Below are positions 50,494-59,732 of a stretch of 64,000 nt of DNA, in pieces. A program made the position numbers and the translations under genes. Below the pieces are notes generated by a model. It ran no database searches, was not told the DNA's origin, and was given only the letters and a program-made list of their open reading frames with translations. Each line of letters opens with the position of its first letter. Within the stretch, counting starts at the first letter, position 1. Where the stretch lies: NCBI RefSeq assembly GCF_035189165.1, contig NZ_CP045246.1, forward strand, positions 1,364,001-1,428,000, given 5' to 3'. The stretch is from Arthrobacter sp. JZ12. Its GTDB lineage: Bacteria; Actinomycetota; Actinomycetes; Actinomycetales; Micrococcaceae.

Positions 50494-52149
50494 ATGGACA
50501 ACTTCCTTCGCCAGACGGCAGCAGGGCCTGCGGACACGGTGACCGATTCCGATTCTGCGGTGCCGCCGCACGCGGACGGGTATCACACCGGAAGACTGCT
50601 TGGTGTGGGCGGGAGCGCCGCCGTGTGGCTCGTAACGGATGCGCGAACGGGTGAAGCGCGAGCCCTGAAGGTCCCGAAGGCTTCGCCGAACGGCGTCGCG
50701 GACCTGAGGCAGCTCCGGCGGGAAGTGACCGTCCTGGCCGGCCTCACGCATCCTCACCTGTTGGCAATCCACGACGTCGTAGCGACGGACCTCGGGCCCG
50801 CGCTTCTGATGGACTACGCTGCCGGCGGTTCAGTGCTCAACCTCGTGACGGTGCGGCGCCGGTTGAGCGTTGGCGAATGTGTCACGGTATTGGTGCCTTT
50901 AGCACGGGCGCTGGCTTTCCTGCATAGCCGGTCAGTGGTGCATGGCGATGTCGCACCGGGAAATGTGCTTCTAACCCCAGAGGGAATGCCGCTGCTGTCA
51001 GACCTGGGCACGGGGCGCCTCATCGCGGAGGCAGAATCCGTCGAGAGGTTCACCGACGGTTTTGCGGCAGGAGAAGTGATTCAGGGGCATCCGCCTGACC
51101 CGCGTTCTGATGTGTATTCCGTGGCAGCGCTCGGTTGGTACGTACTGACGGGGCAGGCTCCCGGGCAAGCCCGCCATCGGGCGCCCTTGACAGTCCTGGT
51201 GCCCGAGGTCTCGCCGGAACTGCGCGACATTCTGGAGGCAGGGTTGGACGAGGACCCGCGCCGGCGCCCAACTGCGTCTGACCTTGCGCAGGCAGTACTT
51301 TCCGCGGCAGAGGCACAGCCCCTCGATCTCGTTAACGCGGTGCATCCGACGGTCCTGCCGCACTTGCTGACGCGCCGCGCGACGCGGGACCAGCAGACGG
51401 ACGGGCACCGGAAGCTGTCGGCGACACTGGGCGGGATCAAGGTGCTGGCCCGCCGGAGGAAGGCGCAGGGCCGCCGTGCCCACGTCGCTCACGGTACCGG
51501 TGGCGCAGGCGGGCAGCGTCTGCAACGCATGGTCAGGCCTGCCGTCGCAGCGGGTCTCGTCGTTTCCGGGACCTTTCTGGTCCTTCCTCAGCTTCCCGGA
51601 GCAGCTGAAACATCTCCTGGGCCGGCCGACCTGAATGACCGAAGTGCCAGTGAAAACGCCGACAGCACCGACACGACGCAAATCCACACGGCAAGGACGA
51701 ACACGCAGCTTTCCGAGGCGGTGCTGGATCGCCTTGACAACGGAGACCCGCTGAAAGCGCTGCCCGCCCTGGCGACAGTTCGTGCCCGTGCGTTTGCCAC
51801 GGGAGACCCCGGCCTTCTTTCCCATGTGAACGTTGACGGCTCTGATGCGATGGCCGCGGACAGGGAGATCCTCGGCACCCTGGCAGAGCAGGGGCATGTC
51901 TATCAAGGCCTGAGCGTCCGGCTGGAGAGCATGAGCTTGCTGGAAGAGAACACCATGGCGGAGGGTGCGGCGGATGACAAAGCAGCGGTAAGGGCGACCG
52001 CCCAGATGTCGGGATATACCGAGGCGGACACATCGGGACAGGTGGTGCAAAACGTCCCCGAGCCGGCGCCGCAGGAACTGCTCTTCCTGCTGGAAAGGGT
52101 CAACGGCACATGGAAAATAGGACAGGTGCACACGCCGGACGGGGTCTGA
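50494..52149 (+). CDS. Atypical Ser/Thr kinase-like transmembrane protein
   Basis: A 551-aa protein with a kinase fold (about 30-270) but altered catalytic motifs. The glycine loop is GVGGSAAVW, ALKVPK retains Lys59, and LRREV retains Glu78. The HRD motif is HGD (150-152) with Asn157 kept, DFG is DLG (170-172), and the APE motif before SDVYS is absent. It may be a weak kinase or a pseudokinase. A basic linker (about 295-345) precedes one helix at about 348-367. The extracellular part (370-551) has a Thr/Asp-rich stretch, then a compact domain ending in LLFLLERVNGTWKIGQVHTPDGV, which looks like a Mce/NTF2-type fold. It is 33 bp before the tricorn gene. Confidence 0.8.
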   Translation: MDNFLRQTAAGPADTVTDSDSAVPPHADGYHTGRLLGVGGSAAVWLVTDARTGEARALKVPKASPNGVADLRQLRREVTVLAGLTHPHLLAIHDVVATDLGPALLMDYAAGGSVLNLVTVRRRLSVGECVTVLVPLARALAFLHSRSVVHGDVAPGNVLLTPEGMPLLSDLGTGRLIAEAESVERFTDGFAAGEVIQGHPPDPRSDVYSVAALGWYVLTGQAPGQARHRAPLTVLVPEVSPELRDILEAGLDEDPRRRPTASDLAQAVLSAAEAQPLDLVNAVHPTVLPHLLTRRATRDQQTDGHRKLSATLGGIKVLARRRKAQGRRAHVAHGTGGAGGQRLQRMVRPAVAAGLVVSGTFLVLPQLPGAAETSPGPADLNDRSASENADSTDTTQIHTARTNTQLSEAVLDRLDNGDPLKALPALATVRARAFATGDPGLLSHVNVDGSDAMAADREILGTLAEQGHVYQGLSVRLESMSLLEENTMAEGAADDKAAVRATAQMSGYTEADTSGQVVQNVPEPAPQELLFLLERVNGTWKIGQVHTPDGV

Positions 52150-52170
52150 GGCCCCTTTCATATGTGTGGT

Positions 52171-52176
52171 TATGAT
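52171..52176 (+). promoter_or_regulatory. -10 element of a predicted leaderless tricorn transcript
   Basis: TATGAT is followed by 6 nt and then ATG 52183. It is the best -10 match of the set and argues for ATG 52183 over ATG 52162. Confidence 0.6.
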
Positions 52177-52182
52177 CGGACA

Positions 52183-55100
52183 ATGGCCTCCTCTCATTAC
52201 CTGCGCTATCCGCATCTGTCCGGAGATCTCATCACTTTCGCGGCTGAGAATGACGTCTGGGTCGCCCCAGTGTCCGGAGGGAGGGCATGGCGGATCTCGG
52301 CACTGCAGCTACCGGTCCGCAATCCGCGCTTTTCGCCGGACGGCTCGATCATCGCCTGGACGGTCGTGCAGGGAGCAGCGCCGGAGGTCGTCGTTGCGGA
52401 CGCCGACGGCGGCAATTTCAGGCGCCTCACCTACTGGGGTCACCAGAGCACGCGGGTGAAAGGGTTCACAGCCGACGGCCGGATCATCGCCACCAGCGCA
52501 TTCCGCCACGAAGATCCCCGGCACACCTGGGCCTACACCCTCCCGGTTGACGGCTCTTCCTACGGGACCATTCCCTATGGCCCGGTTGACGCGATCGTCC
52601 ATGGCGAAGCGCTGGGAGATGAACGCCCTGCGGTCATCGGCAGCGTCATGACCCGCGAGCAGGCATGGTGGAAGCGTTACCGCGGCGGTACGGCGGGCAA
52701 GCTCTGGATCGACGGCGATGGATCGGGTGACTTTCGACGCTTCCTCTCTGACCTTGACGGCAACCTCACGGACCCGATGTGGGTCGGTGGGCGCCTGGCG
52801 TTCCTGTCCGACCATGAGGGCTACGGCAACCTCTACTCAGTTACGCCCGGCGGAGATGACCTGCGCCGCCACACCGACCACGAGGACTTCTACGCCCGTC
52901 ACGCAACCACCGACGGCACCAGGGTGATCTATGAGTCGGCAGGTGCCCTATGGCTCCTGGACGGGCTGGACGCCGAGCCGGCGCCGCTAAATATTTCCCT
53001 CGGTTCCGCATCCACGCTGCGGCGCCCGCAACCGCTCAACGTCGCCCGGCATCTTTCGGCCGCCGTGCCGGTCCCCGACGGTCGCGCCAGCATAGTTGAG
53101 TCACACGGGACGCTTCACCTCCTTACCCACCGCGACGGACCGTCGCGCGTGGTCGATGCCACTGCCGGCGTGCGCTCCCGGCTCGGCCGCCCGCTCGGCC
53201 CCGACAGCGTTGCCTACGTGGCGGACCACGACGGTGAGGAAGCGCTGTTCATCCGCAACATGTTCGACGTCGACCTACCGGTCTCGCCTGCTCCCGCCGA
53301 TCCGGATGTAAAGCCCGCAGATCACGATCTGCCCGCACCTGTTCCGGCGTCGCAGCCCGACGAAGCCGTGGGCCGAACGGAAGACAGCAGCGCAGGTAGC
53401 CCGGGCGACGGTGAGTCGCCCCAGACCGTCGTCGTCGATGCTCAGGACAGCGCCGGCTCACCGGCAGGACAACGGATCGCGTTCCCCCAACCTTTCAGGG
53501 CGAGCAATCTGGCGGTCAGCCCGGATGGGCAGGCCGTGGCGGTTGCCGGGGAAATGGGCGAAATCCTGATCCACGAGGTCGGTTCCAACGACTTCTTCGC
53601 GCTCTCGTCGACGCCGCATGGCGCAATCGACGACCTCGCGTTCTCACCCGACTCAAAATGGCTGGTGTGGGCCGAGCCGGTCACGGGCGAAGGTGCGCGC
53701 ACCCGGATCCGGTTGGCGCGCATCACCCGGGATTCCGAGGTCCTTGATGTCACCGACGGCCGCTTCCGCGACCACGCGCCGTCGTTCACACCCGACGGCA
53801 GGTTTCTTGCCTTCCTGTCGGACCGCAGTTTCGATCCGGTCTACGACACACACAGGTTCGACCTGAGCTTCCCTGCCTCAACAAAGCCGTTCCTGGTCGC
53901 GCTTGCGGCGGACACCGCCTCGCCCTTCGGCCCGGCCGTACATGACCGGCCTGCCGCCGTGGCAGGCAACGGCGCGGAGAAGTCCGATGGGGAAGCTCCG
54001 GCGGTGGAGGTAGCGCCGGAACGCCTGGCCGAACGCATCATCCCGGTTCCGGTACCGCAGGGCACCTACGAGGGCCTTCGGGCAGTCGAGAACGCGCTTC
54101 TCTGGGTTGCGGGAGACCTGATGGGCACCACGGGCGACGGCCGCGCCACGACAGACGAAAAAGAACCCGCCAAGCGGCTGGAACGGTTCGACATGGTCAA
54201 GCGGGAAACTGCAACCCTCGTGCAGGAAGTCGATTCATTCGAGGTGAGCAGCGACGGTAAGCGTGCCGTCATCATAAAGGGCGGCACTGTGACGGCGGTG
54301 CCGACCTCGGGACCGGCAGACGCCGACTCTCCCGACCGGATCACGGTGGACCTGAACCGGATCCGTGTGCTGCTCGACCCGCCGAGCGTATGGCGTCAGG
54401 CCTTCGAGGATGCCTGGCGGCTCCAGCGTGACTTCTTCTGGGCGGAAGACATGGGCGGGTTGGACTGGAATGCGGTCCGCGACCGGTACCGGCCGTTGCT
54501 CGATCGCCTTGGCTCACACGACGACCTCGTGGACGTGCTGTGGGAACTGCACGGTGAGCTCGGGACCTCCCACGCCTACGTCACACCGGCCCTGGTCAGC
54601 GAGCCCGGCGCCGGTTCCCACGGCTTCCTGGGCGCGGAACTGAGCCGGTCCGCCTACGGCTGGCGTGTTGACCGCATCTTCGCCGGTGAGTCGTCAGACC
54701 CACAGGCCACTTCGCCGCTCGCCGCTCCCGGCGTCGCTGTAGAGCCTGGGGACATCATCCAGGCGATTGACGGTGTCCCTGTGCCTGCGGAGCTCGGTCC
54801 TTCCGTGCTGCTCACCGCAGCTGGTGGCCGCCCCGTTGAACTTACGGTTGCAAGGGTTGACGACGACGGCGGCCAGCCCGCCGTGCGCCGCGTGGCGGTG
54901 GTGCCGCTGCGCAGCGAAGAGCGGCTGCGCTACCAGAACTGGGTGAATGCCAATCGTGCGATCGTGCATGAAGCGTCGGATAAGCGCTTCGGCTACCTGC
55001 ACATTCCGGACATGGTTGCGCGTGGATGGGCGCAGCTGCACAGGGACCTGGACCGGGAGACCGCGCGCGACGGCCTGATCATCGACGTTCGACGGAACCG

Positions 55101-55614
55101 CGGCGGTCACACGTCCCAGCTTGTAGCTGAGTTGATTGGGCGGAAGGTCACCGCTTGGTCCCTGCCGCGCGGTGAGCAGCCCGGCACCTACCCGGCCCAC
55201 GCCCCGCGCGGCCCCGTAGTGGTGCTGACGGACGAATTCGCCGGTTCAGACGGGGACATCATCACGCAGGTAGCCAAACTAAGGGGGATCGGTCCGGTGA
55301 TCGGCACCCGCACCTGGGGCGGCGTCGTCGGTATTGACGGCCGCTTCAACCTTGCCGACGGAACCGGCGTCACCCAACCGCGGTATGCCTTCTGGATGAC
55401 CGGCGGCGTGGAGTGGGGTGTCGAGAACTACGGCGTGGATCCCGACATCGAGGTGCCGTTCCCGCCACATGCATACGCGAACCAGGAGGACCCGCAGCTG
55501 GAGCATGCCGTGGGCATCCTTCGCGAGATGATCGCCGAGTTGCCCACGGATGTTCCGCCGGTGCGGGAGAACCATCCACGGTTGGCTCCGCCTCCGCTGC
55601 CTCCGCGTCGCTAG
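52183..55614 (+). CDS. Tricorn protease homologue (S41 family)
   Basis: A 1143-aa giant cytosolic peptidase, close to the usual tricorn length. The N-terminal beta-propellers show WD40-like blades (LQLPVRNPRFSPDGSIIAWTV; FSPDSKWLVWAEPV; FTPDGRFLAFLSDRSFDPVYD) with an acidic insertion at about 370-430. The C1 domain follows, with DFFWAEDMGGLDW and the catalytic His of ELGTSHAYV at about 797. A PDZ domain comes next (GVAVEPGDIIQAIDGVPVP). The C2 domain holds LIIDVRRNRGGHTSQ and the nucleophile Ser near 1022 in DEFAGSDGD. It would degrade proteasome or Clp peptides further. Confidence 0.93.
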   Translation: MASSHYLRYPHLSGDLITFAAENDVWVAPVSGGRAWRISALQLPVRNPRFSPDGSIIAWTVVQGAAPEVVVADADGGNFRRLTYWGHQSTRVKGFTADGRIIATSAFRHEDPRHTWAYTLPVDGSSYGTIPYGPVDAIVHGEALGDERPAVIGSVMTREQAWWKRYRGGTAGKLWIDGDGSGDFRRFLSDLDGNLTDPMWVGGRLAFLSDHEGYGNLYSVTPGGDDLRRHTDHEDFYARHATTDGTRVIYESAGALWLLDGLDAEPAPLNISLGSASTLRRPQPLNVARHLSAAVPVPDGRASIVESHGTLHLLTHRDGPSRVVDATAGVRSRLGRPLGPDSVAYVADHDGEEALFIRNMFDVDLPVSPAPADPDVKPADHDLPAPVPASQPDEAVGRTEDSSAGSPGDGESPQTVVVDAQDSAGSPAGQRIAFPQPFRASNLAVSPDGQAVAVAGEMGEILIHEVGSNDFFALSSTPHGAIDDLAFSPDSKWLVWAEPVTGEGARTRIRLARITRDSEVLDVTDGRFRDHAPSFTPDGRFLAFLSDRSFDPVYDTHRFDLSFPASTKPFLVALAADTASPFGPAVHDRPAAVAGNGAEKSDGEAPAVEVAPERLAERIIPVPVPQGTYEGLRAVENALLWVAGDLMGTTGDGRATTDEKEPAKRLERFDMVKRETATLVQEVDSFEVSSDGKRAVIIKGGTVTAVPTSGPADADSPDRITVDLNRIRVLLDPPSVWRQAFEDAWRLQRDFFWAEDMGGLDWNAVRDRYRPLLDRLGSHDDLVDVLWELHGELGTSHAYVTPALVSEPGAGSHGFLGAELSRSAYGWRVDRIFAGESSDPQATSPLAAPGVAVEPGDIIQAIDGVPVPAELGPSVLLTAAGGRPVELTVARVDDDGGQPAVRRVAVVPLRSEERLRYQNWVNANRAIVHEASDKRFGYLHIPDMVARGWAQLHRDLDRETARDGLIIDVRRNRGGHTSQLVAELIGRKVTAWSLPRGEQPGTYPAHAPRGPVVVLTDEFAGSDGDIITQVAKLRGIGPVIGTRTWGGVVGIDGRFNLADGTGVTQPRYAFWMTGGVEWGVENYGVDPDIEVPFPPHAYANQEDPQLEHAVGILREMIAELPTDVPPVRENHPRLAPPPLPPRR

Positions 55615-55650
55615 CCACACCGCTAGTCACACCGCAGAGCCTCACAAAGA

Positions 55651-55688
55651 AAGAGCGCCCTTCCACCTGATGGTGGACGGGCGCTCTT
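55651..55688. terminator. Bidirectional terminator between convergent tricorn and osmC genes
   Basis: 10-bp stem AAGAGCGCCC/GGGCGCTCTT with an inner 6-bp stem TCCACC/GGTGGA and TGAT loop. U-rich on the plus strand (CTTCCTTTG). Confidence 0.85.
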
Positions 55689-55706
55689 CCTTTGTTGATC
55701 CGTGAA

Positions 55707-56138
55707 TCAGGACTCCAGGGTGGCATCCAATGAAATGTTCTTGACGCCTGCGAGAGCCTGGGAGACCGGGCAACCCGTCTTTGCGTCGTTGGCGAGGCGC
55801 TGGAAGTCCTCCTCGCTCAGACCGGGCACGGATGCCCTCAGTGTGAGACGAATGGCCGTGATGCCCTCACCGGGCTGGAAGTCCACCTCAGCCTTGGTTT
55901 CGATACGGTCGGGAGTCTTTCCCTCGCCGCCGAGTGCATGGCTGAACGCCATGGAGAAGCACGCCGAATGCGCGGCAGCGATCAATTCCTCCGGGCTGGT
56001 CTTGCCCTCTGCCTGCTCCGCTCGTGCCTTCCAAGTCACGTCGTAGGTGCCGAGGCCGGAGGTGTCCAGCGACACCTGTCCCGAGCCGGACGGAAGGTCA
56101 CCTGTCCACACGGTGTGTGCTGAGCGTACGGTAGCCAT
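55707..56138 (-). CDS. osmC: OsmC-family peroxide reductase
   Basis: A 143-aa thiol peroxidase of the OsmC/Ohr superfamily that reduces organic hydroperoxides. Both redox Cys are present: HSACFSMAFSHAL and AKTGCPVSQAL. TSPEELIAAAHSACFSM and the N-terminal TVWTGDLPSGSGQVSLDTS are typical of OsmC rather than Ohr. ATG 56138 has a GAGGAGAAC Shine-Dalgarno. Two short hairpins (CCGGAC/GTCCGG at 56171-56188 and CCCGTC/GACGGG at 56195-56209) lie upstream, with no nearby regulator gene. Confidence 0.92.
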   Translation of the reverse strand: MATVRSAHTVWTGDLPSGSGQVSLDTSGLGTYDVTWKARAEQAEGKTSPEELIAAAHSACFSMAFSHALGGEGKTPDRIETKAEVDFQPGEGITAIRLTLRASVPGLSEEDFQRLANDAKTGCPVSQALAGVKNISLDATLES

Positions 56139-56233
56139 GAGTTCTCCTCTTCAGTGGTTGAATCATGCATCCGGACGGAAGTGTCCGGTTTCCCCGTCAT
56201 TGACGGGAAGATTGTGTAACCGGCAGCAAGGCA

Positions 56234-56266
56234 AAGGCAGCGCCCAGGAATCCCGGACGCTGCCTT
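56234..56266 (-). terminator. Terminator hairpin after sucB
   Basis: 9-bp perfect stem AAGGCAGCG/CGCTGCCTT (56234-56242 with 56258-56266), 15-nt loop, 13 bp after the sucB stop, with A-rich sequence giving a short U-run. Confidence 0.65.
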
Positions 56267-56279
56267 GTGCACAGTGCAT

Positions 56280-58040
56280 CTACAGACCGAGGTCGGCCTC
56301 GAAGGCGCCATCTTCCAGACGCGACTTCAGCGACTGCAGGAACCTGCCTGCATCTGCGCCGTCCACCAGCCTGTGGTCGTAGGTGAGGCAGAGGTACATC
56401 ATCGAACGGATGGCGATGGTGTCTTCCCCATCCGCATCGGTCACGACGACGGGGCGCTTGACGATCGCACCGGTGCCCAGGATGCCAACCTGGGGCTGGT
56501 TGATGATCGGCGTGTCGAAGAGCGCTCCGACCGATCCGATGTTGGTGATGGTGAAGGTGCCGCCGGACAGCTCATCAGGTCCGATCTGACCGTTGCGGGT
56601 GCGCGCACCGACGTCGGAGATCTTCTTTGCGAGGCCGGCCAGGTTGAGGTTGCCGGCATCGTTGATCACCGGAACCAGAAGACCCTTCTCGGTATCCACC
56701 GCGATCGCGAGGTGCTCGGCGTCGTGGTAGGTCACTTCCTTCGCTTCCTCATCGAAGGAGGCGTTCAGCTTCGGGTGCTGCTTGAGAGCCTCGGTGACCG
56801 CCTTGGCGATGAACGGCAGGAAGGTGAGCTTTGCGCCGTTCTGTGCCTGGAAGGTGTCCTTCGCCTTGGAACGGAGACGGGCGACGCGGGTCATATCCAC
56901 CTCGATGACCTGAGTCAGCTGGGCAGATACCTCGAGGGACTCGCGCATGCGCCGGGCGATGGTCTGGCGGATCCGCGGTGCCTTCTCAACCGTCCCGCGC
57001 AGCTTCGAGGCTGCGGCGGGCGCCGCAGCGGGTGCGGAGGACGCTGCAGGAGCAGTCGGTGCCTGCTGTGCTGCCTTGGCTGCTTCAGCGGCTTCGAGGA
57101 CGTCCTGCTTGCGGATGCGTCCACCGACTCCGGTGCCCTTGACGGAGGAGAGGTCCACTCCCTGCTGGTTCGCGAGCTTGCGCACCAGCGGAGTGACATA
57201 GGTGGAGTCGGAGCCGGTTGACTCTTCGCGGGGCTTCTCCGCTGCAGGGGCAGGTGCCGGTGCAGCCGGCTGCGGTGCTGCGGCCGGTGCGGGTGCAGCC
57301 GGTTCCGGCTGGGCTTCAGCCTTCGGCGCAGGCTCGGCTACCGGTTCCTCACGCTCAGTGGAAGGTGCCGCGGCAACAGGCTCGGCCTTGGCGGGCTCTG
57401 CCTGGGCGGGAGCGGCGCTTCCGGAACCGATAACGGCGAGGACGGAGCCCACTTCCGCGGTCTCGTCCTCATTGACCCTGATCTCCTGTAGGGTACCGGC
57501 AACCGGCGAGGGGATTTCGGTATCCACCTTGTCAGTGGACACCTCAAGGAGCGGCTCATCAACGGCGACCTCATCGCCTACTGCCTTGAGCCAGCGCGTC
57601 ACGGTTCCTTCTGTGACGCTTTCGCCGAGGGCGGGAAGGGTCACCTCCGTGCCCTGACCGCTGCCCTCACCACTGCCTGCGGGGGCGGAGGGAGCTTCCT
57701 CTGCAGGTTCCGGAGCGGGGGCAGGCGCCTCTACGGGCTCTTCGGCCGGAGCCTCAGGAGCAGCAGCGGAAGCGGAGTTGTCCGAACTGCCGGAGCCTCC
57801 GGACCCGTCACCGATCCTCACCAGGGGAGCGCCAACCTCGGCGGTCTCATCCTCGGCAACGAGGATTTCCTCGATCACCCCGGCTACGGGGGAGGGAATC
57901 TCGGTGTCGACCTTGTCTGTTGATACTTCGAGCAGGGGCTCGTCGACTTCAACGCGGTCGCCGACCTGCTTGAGCCATCGGGTGACGGTACCCTCGGTGA
58001 CGCTCTCGCCCAGGGCCGGCAAGTTCACGGATTCAGACAT
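56280..58040 (-). CDS. sucB: 2-oxoglutarate dehydrogenase E2 (dihydrolipoyl acyltransferase) with two lipoyl domains
   Basis: A 586-aa E2 core subunit. Two near-identical lipoyl domains (about 1-76 and 130-205) each carry the lipoyl Lys in [13 protein letters not shown]. Ala/Pro/Glu-rich linkers follow, then an E3-binding domain ([35 protein letters not shown], about 282-318) and the catalytic domain with [14 protein letters not shown] and the active-site His-Asp in [15 protein letters not shown]. The domain plan matches actinobacterial SucB, shared between pyruvate and oxoglutarate complexes. It follows lpd on the same strand, separated by a hairpin. ATG 58040 has AAGGAG upstream. Confidence 0.93.
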   Translation of the reverse strand: MSESVNLPALGESVTEGTVTRWLKQVGDRVEVDEPLLEVSTDKVDTEIPSPVAGVIEEILVAEDETAEVGAPLVRIGDGSGGSGSSDNSASAAAPEAPAEEPVEAPAPAPEPAEEAPSAPAGSGEGSGQGTEVTLPALGESVTEGTVTRWLKAVGDEVAVDEPLLEVSTDKVDTEIPSPVAGTLQEIRVNEDETAEVGSVLAVIGSGSAAPAQAEPAKAEPVAAAPSTEREEPVAEPAPKAEAQPEPAAPAPAAAPQPAAPAPAPAAEKPREESTGSDSTYVTPLVRKLANQQGVDLSSVKGTGVGGRIRKQDVLEAAEAAKAAQQAPTAPAASSAPAAAPAAASKLRGTVEKAPRIRQTIARRMRESLEVSAQLTQVIEVDMTRVARLRSKAKDTFQAQNGAKLTFLPFIAKAVTEALKQHPKLNASFDEEAKEVTYHDAEHLAIAVDTEKGLLVPVINDAGNLNLAGLAKKISDVGARTRNGQIGPDELSGGTFTITNIGSVGALFDTPIINQPQVGILGTGAIVKRPVVVTDADGEDTIAIRSMMYLCLTYDHRLVDGADAGRFLQSLKSRLEDGAFEADLGL

Positions 58041-58134
58041 GGTGTCCGTTTCTCCTTGTTTGTTCTACCCCGACCGCCGGTCCCGGTAACAGCCGGTCGG
58101 TGTGAGGTTGCCAGTGATGCTTTGGTTGGAGGGT

Positions 58135-58157
58135 GGGGCAGCCGGAAAGGCTGCCCC
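58135..58157 (-). terminator. Terminator hairpin between lpd and sucB
   Basis: 9-bp perfect stem GGGGCAGCC/GGCTGCCCC with a 5-nt loop, 21 bp after the lpd stop. It may reduce rather than block read-through into sucB. Confidence 0.65.
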
Positions 58158-58178
58158 GTGTTGCAGCGGAAGCTGCGG

Positions 58179-59561
58179 TCAGCCGTGAAGCGGCTTGCCG
58201 GCGAGAGCGAGGTGAGCCTCTCCGAGTGCCTCGTTCTGGGTGGGATGTGCGTGGACCAGCTGGGCCACATCCTCCGGGTACGCTTCCCAGTTCACGATGA
58301 GCTGGGCTTCACCGATCTGCTCGCCCATGCGGGTTCCGATCATGTGTACGCCGACGACCGGTCCGTCTTTCTCCCGCACGAGCTTGACGATTCCGCCGGT
58401 TCCGAGAATGGAGCTCTTTCCGTTTCCGGCGAGGTTGTACTCCTGGGTTTCCACCCGGTCATCGCCGAGCTTCTCCTTGGCCGCCTTCTCGGTCAGGCCG
58501 ACCGAAGCGATTTCCGGCTCGCAATAGGTGACCTTGGGGATGTTCACGTCTTCGACGATGACCGGCTTCAGGCCGGCGATCTCCTCGGCGACGAAAATGC
58601 CCTGCTGGTAGCCGCGGTGTGCAAGCTGGAGGCCGGGAACGATGTCGCCGACAGCGTAGATGTTTCCGACGCCGGTGTGCAGGCGCTCATCGGTGATGAC
58701 AAATCCGCGGTCGAGGGTGATGCCGGCCTCTTCGTAGCCGAGTCCGTCTGTCACCGGTCCACGACCGACGGCAACCAGGAGGAGGTCCGCCTCGAAGGTC
58801 TTGCCGTCTGCCAGCGTCACCTTGACACCGGCATCGCTCTGCTCGACCTTCTCGAAGAAGGTGCCGGTGTTGAACTTGATGCCGCGCTTCTTGAAGGCGC
58901 GCTCAAGGTTCTTGACGATGGAGGCGTCCTCATTGGGGACCAGCGACGGCAGACCCTCGATAATGGTGACGTCCACGCCGAAAGACTTCCAGACGGAGGC
59001 GAACTCACAGCCGATGACGCCGCCGCCGAGGACGATTGCGCTGCTGGGAATGGACTCCATGGTGAGCGCCTGGTCGGAGGTGATGACCTTGCCGCCGATT
59101 TCGAGGCCGGGCAGCGAACGGGAATACGAACCGGTGGCAAGGATGATGTTCTTGCCGGTGTAGGTGGTGCCGTTGACCTCGATGGTGTTCTGCCCGGTCA
59201 GCTTGCCGGCGCCCTCGATGACGGTGATTCCCTTGGCCTTGATCAGGCCCTGCAGCCCCTTGTACTTGCCGGCAATGATGCCGTCCTTGTACGCGTTCAC
59301 CGCGGCCATGTCGATCGACTCGAAGGTTGCCTTGATTCCGTACTTCCCGGCATCGCGCGCGCTGTCTGCAACCTCGGCGGAGTGCAGCAGTGCCTTCGTG
59401 GGGATACACCCGTTGTGGAGGCAGGTTCCTCCGAGCTTGCTCTTTTCAATGAGCCCAACGGTGAAGCCGAGCTGGACGGCCCGAAGGGCGGCGGCGTAAC
59501 CCCCGCTGCCTCCGCCCAGTACCAGGATGTCGAATTCTTGCGCAGTTGCCGTATCGGCCAC
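58179..59561 (-). CDS. lpd: Dihydrolipoyl dehydrogenase (E3)
   Basis: A 460-aa FAD-disulfide reductase that reoxidises dihydrolipoyl groups on E2 subunits such as the adjacent SucB. EFDILVLGGGSGGYAAALRAVQLG binds FAD, LGGTCLHNGCIPTKALL contains the redox Cys pair, AIVLGGGVIGCEFASVW the NAD site, and the C-terminal HAHPTQNEALGEAH the catalytic His-Glu. I choose GTG 59561, with GAGGGAG about 9 nt upstream. The frame is open to ATG 59648, but the added 29 residues lack family similarity. Confidence 0.95.
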   Translation of the reverse strand: MADTATAQEFDILVLGGGSGGYAAALRAVQLGFTVGLIEKSKLGGTCLHNGCIPTKALLHSAEVADSARDAGKYGIKATFESIDMAAVNAYKDGIIAGKYKGLQGLIKAKGITVIEGAGKLTGQNTIEVNGTTYTGKNIILATGSYSRSLPGLEIGGKVITSDQALTMESIPSSAIVLGGGVIGCEFASVWKSFGVDVTIIEGLPSLVPNEDASIVKNLERAFKKRGIKFNTGTFFEKVEQSDAGVKVTLADGKTFEADLLLVAVGRGPVTDGLGYEEAGITLDRGFVITDERLHTGVGNIYAVGDIVPGLQLAHRGYQQGIFVAEEIAGLKPVIVEDVNIPKVTYCEPEIASVGLTEKAAKEKLGDDRVETQEYNLAGNGKSSILGTGGIVKLVREKDGPVVGVHMIGTRMGEQIGEAQLIVNWEAYPEDVAQLVHAHPTQNEALGEAHLALAGKPLHG

Positions 59562-59732
59562 GTGGACGCTCCCTCGCGTGATCGGTGACGCGCCTGGATC
59601 GCGCGCGTCGGTTGATGTCTGGCGGAATGCTGTGTGATCAGGGTTCACCCTATCGCCAGATCACACCATCAGCCACTTGATGAAGGGCAGAGCACGCCCC
59701 TATGTGTCGAGTCTCACCCTGCCGGGCGGGGC

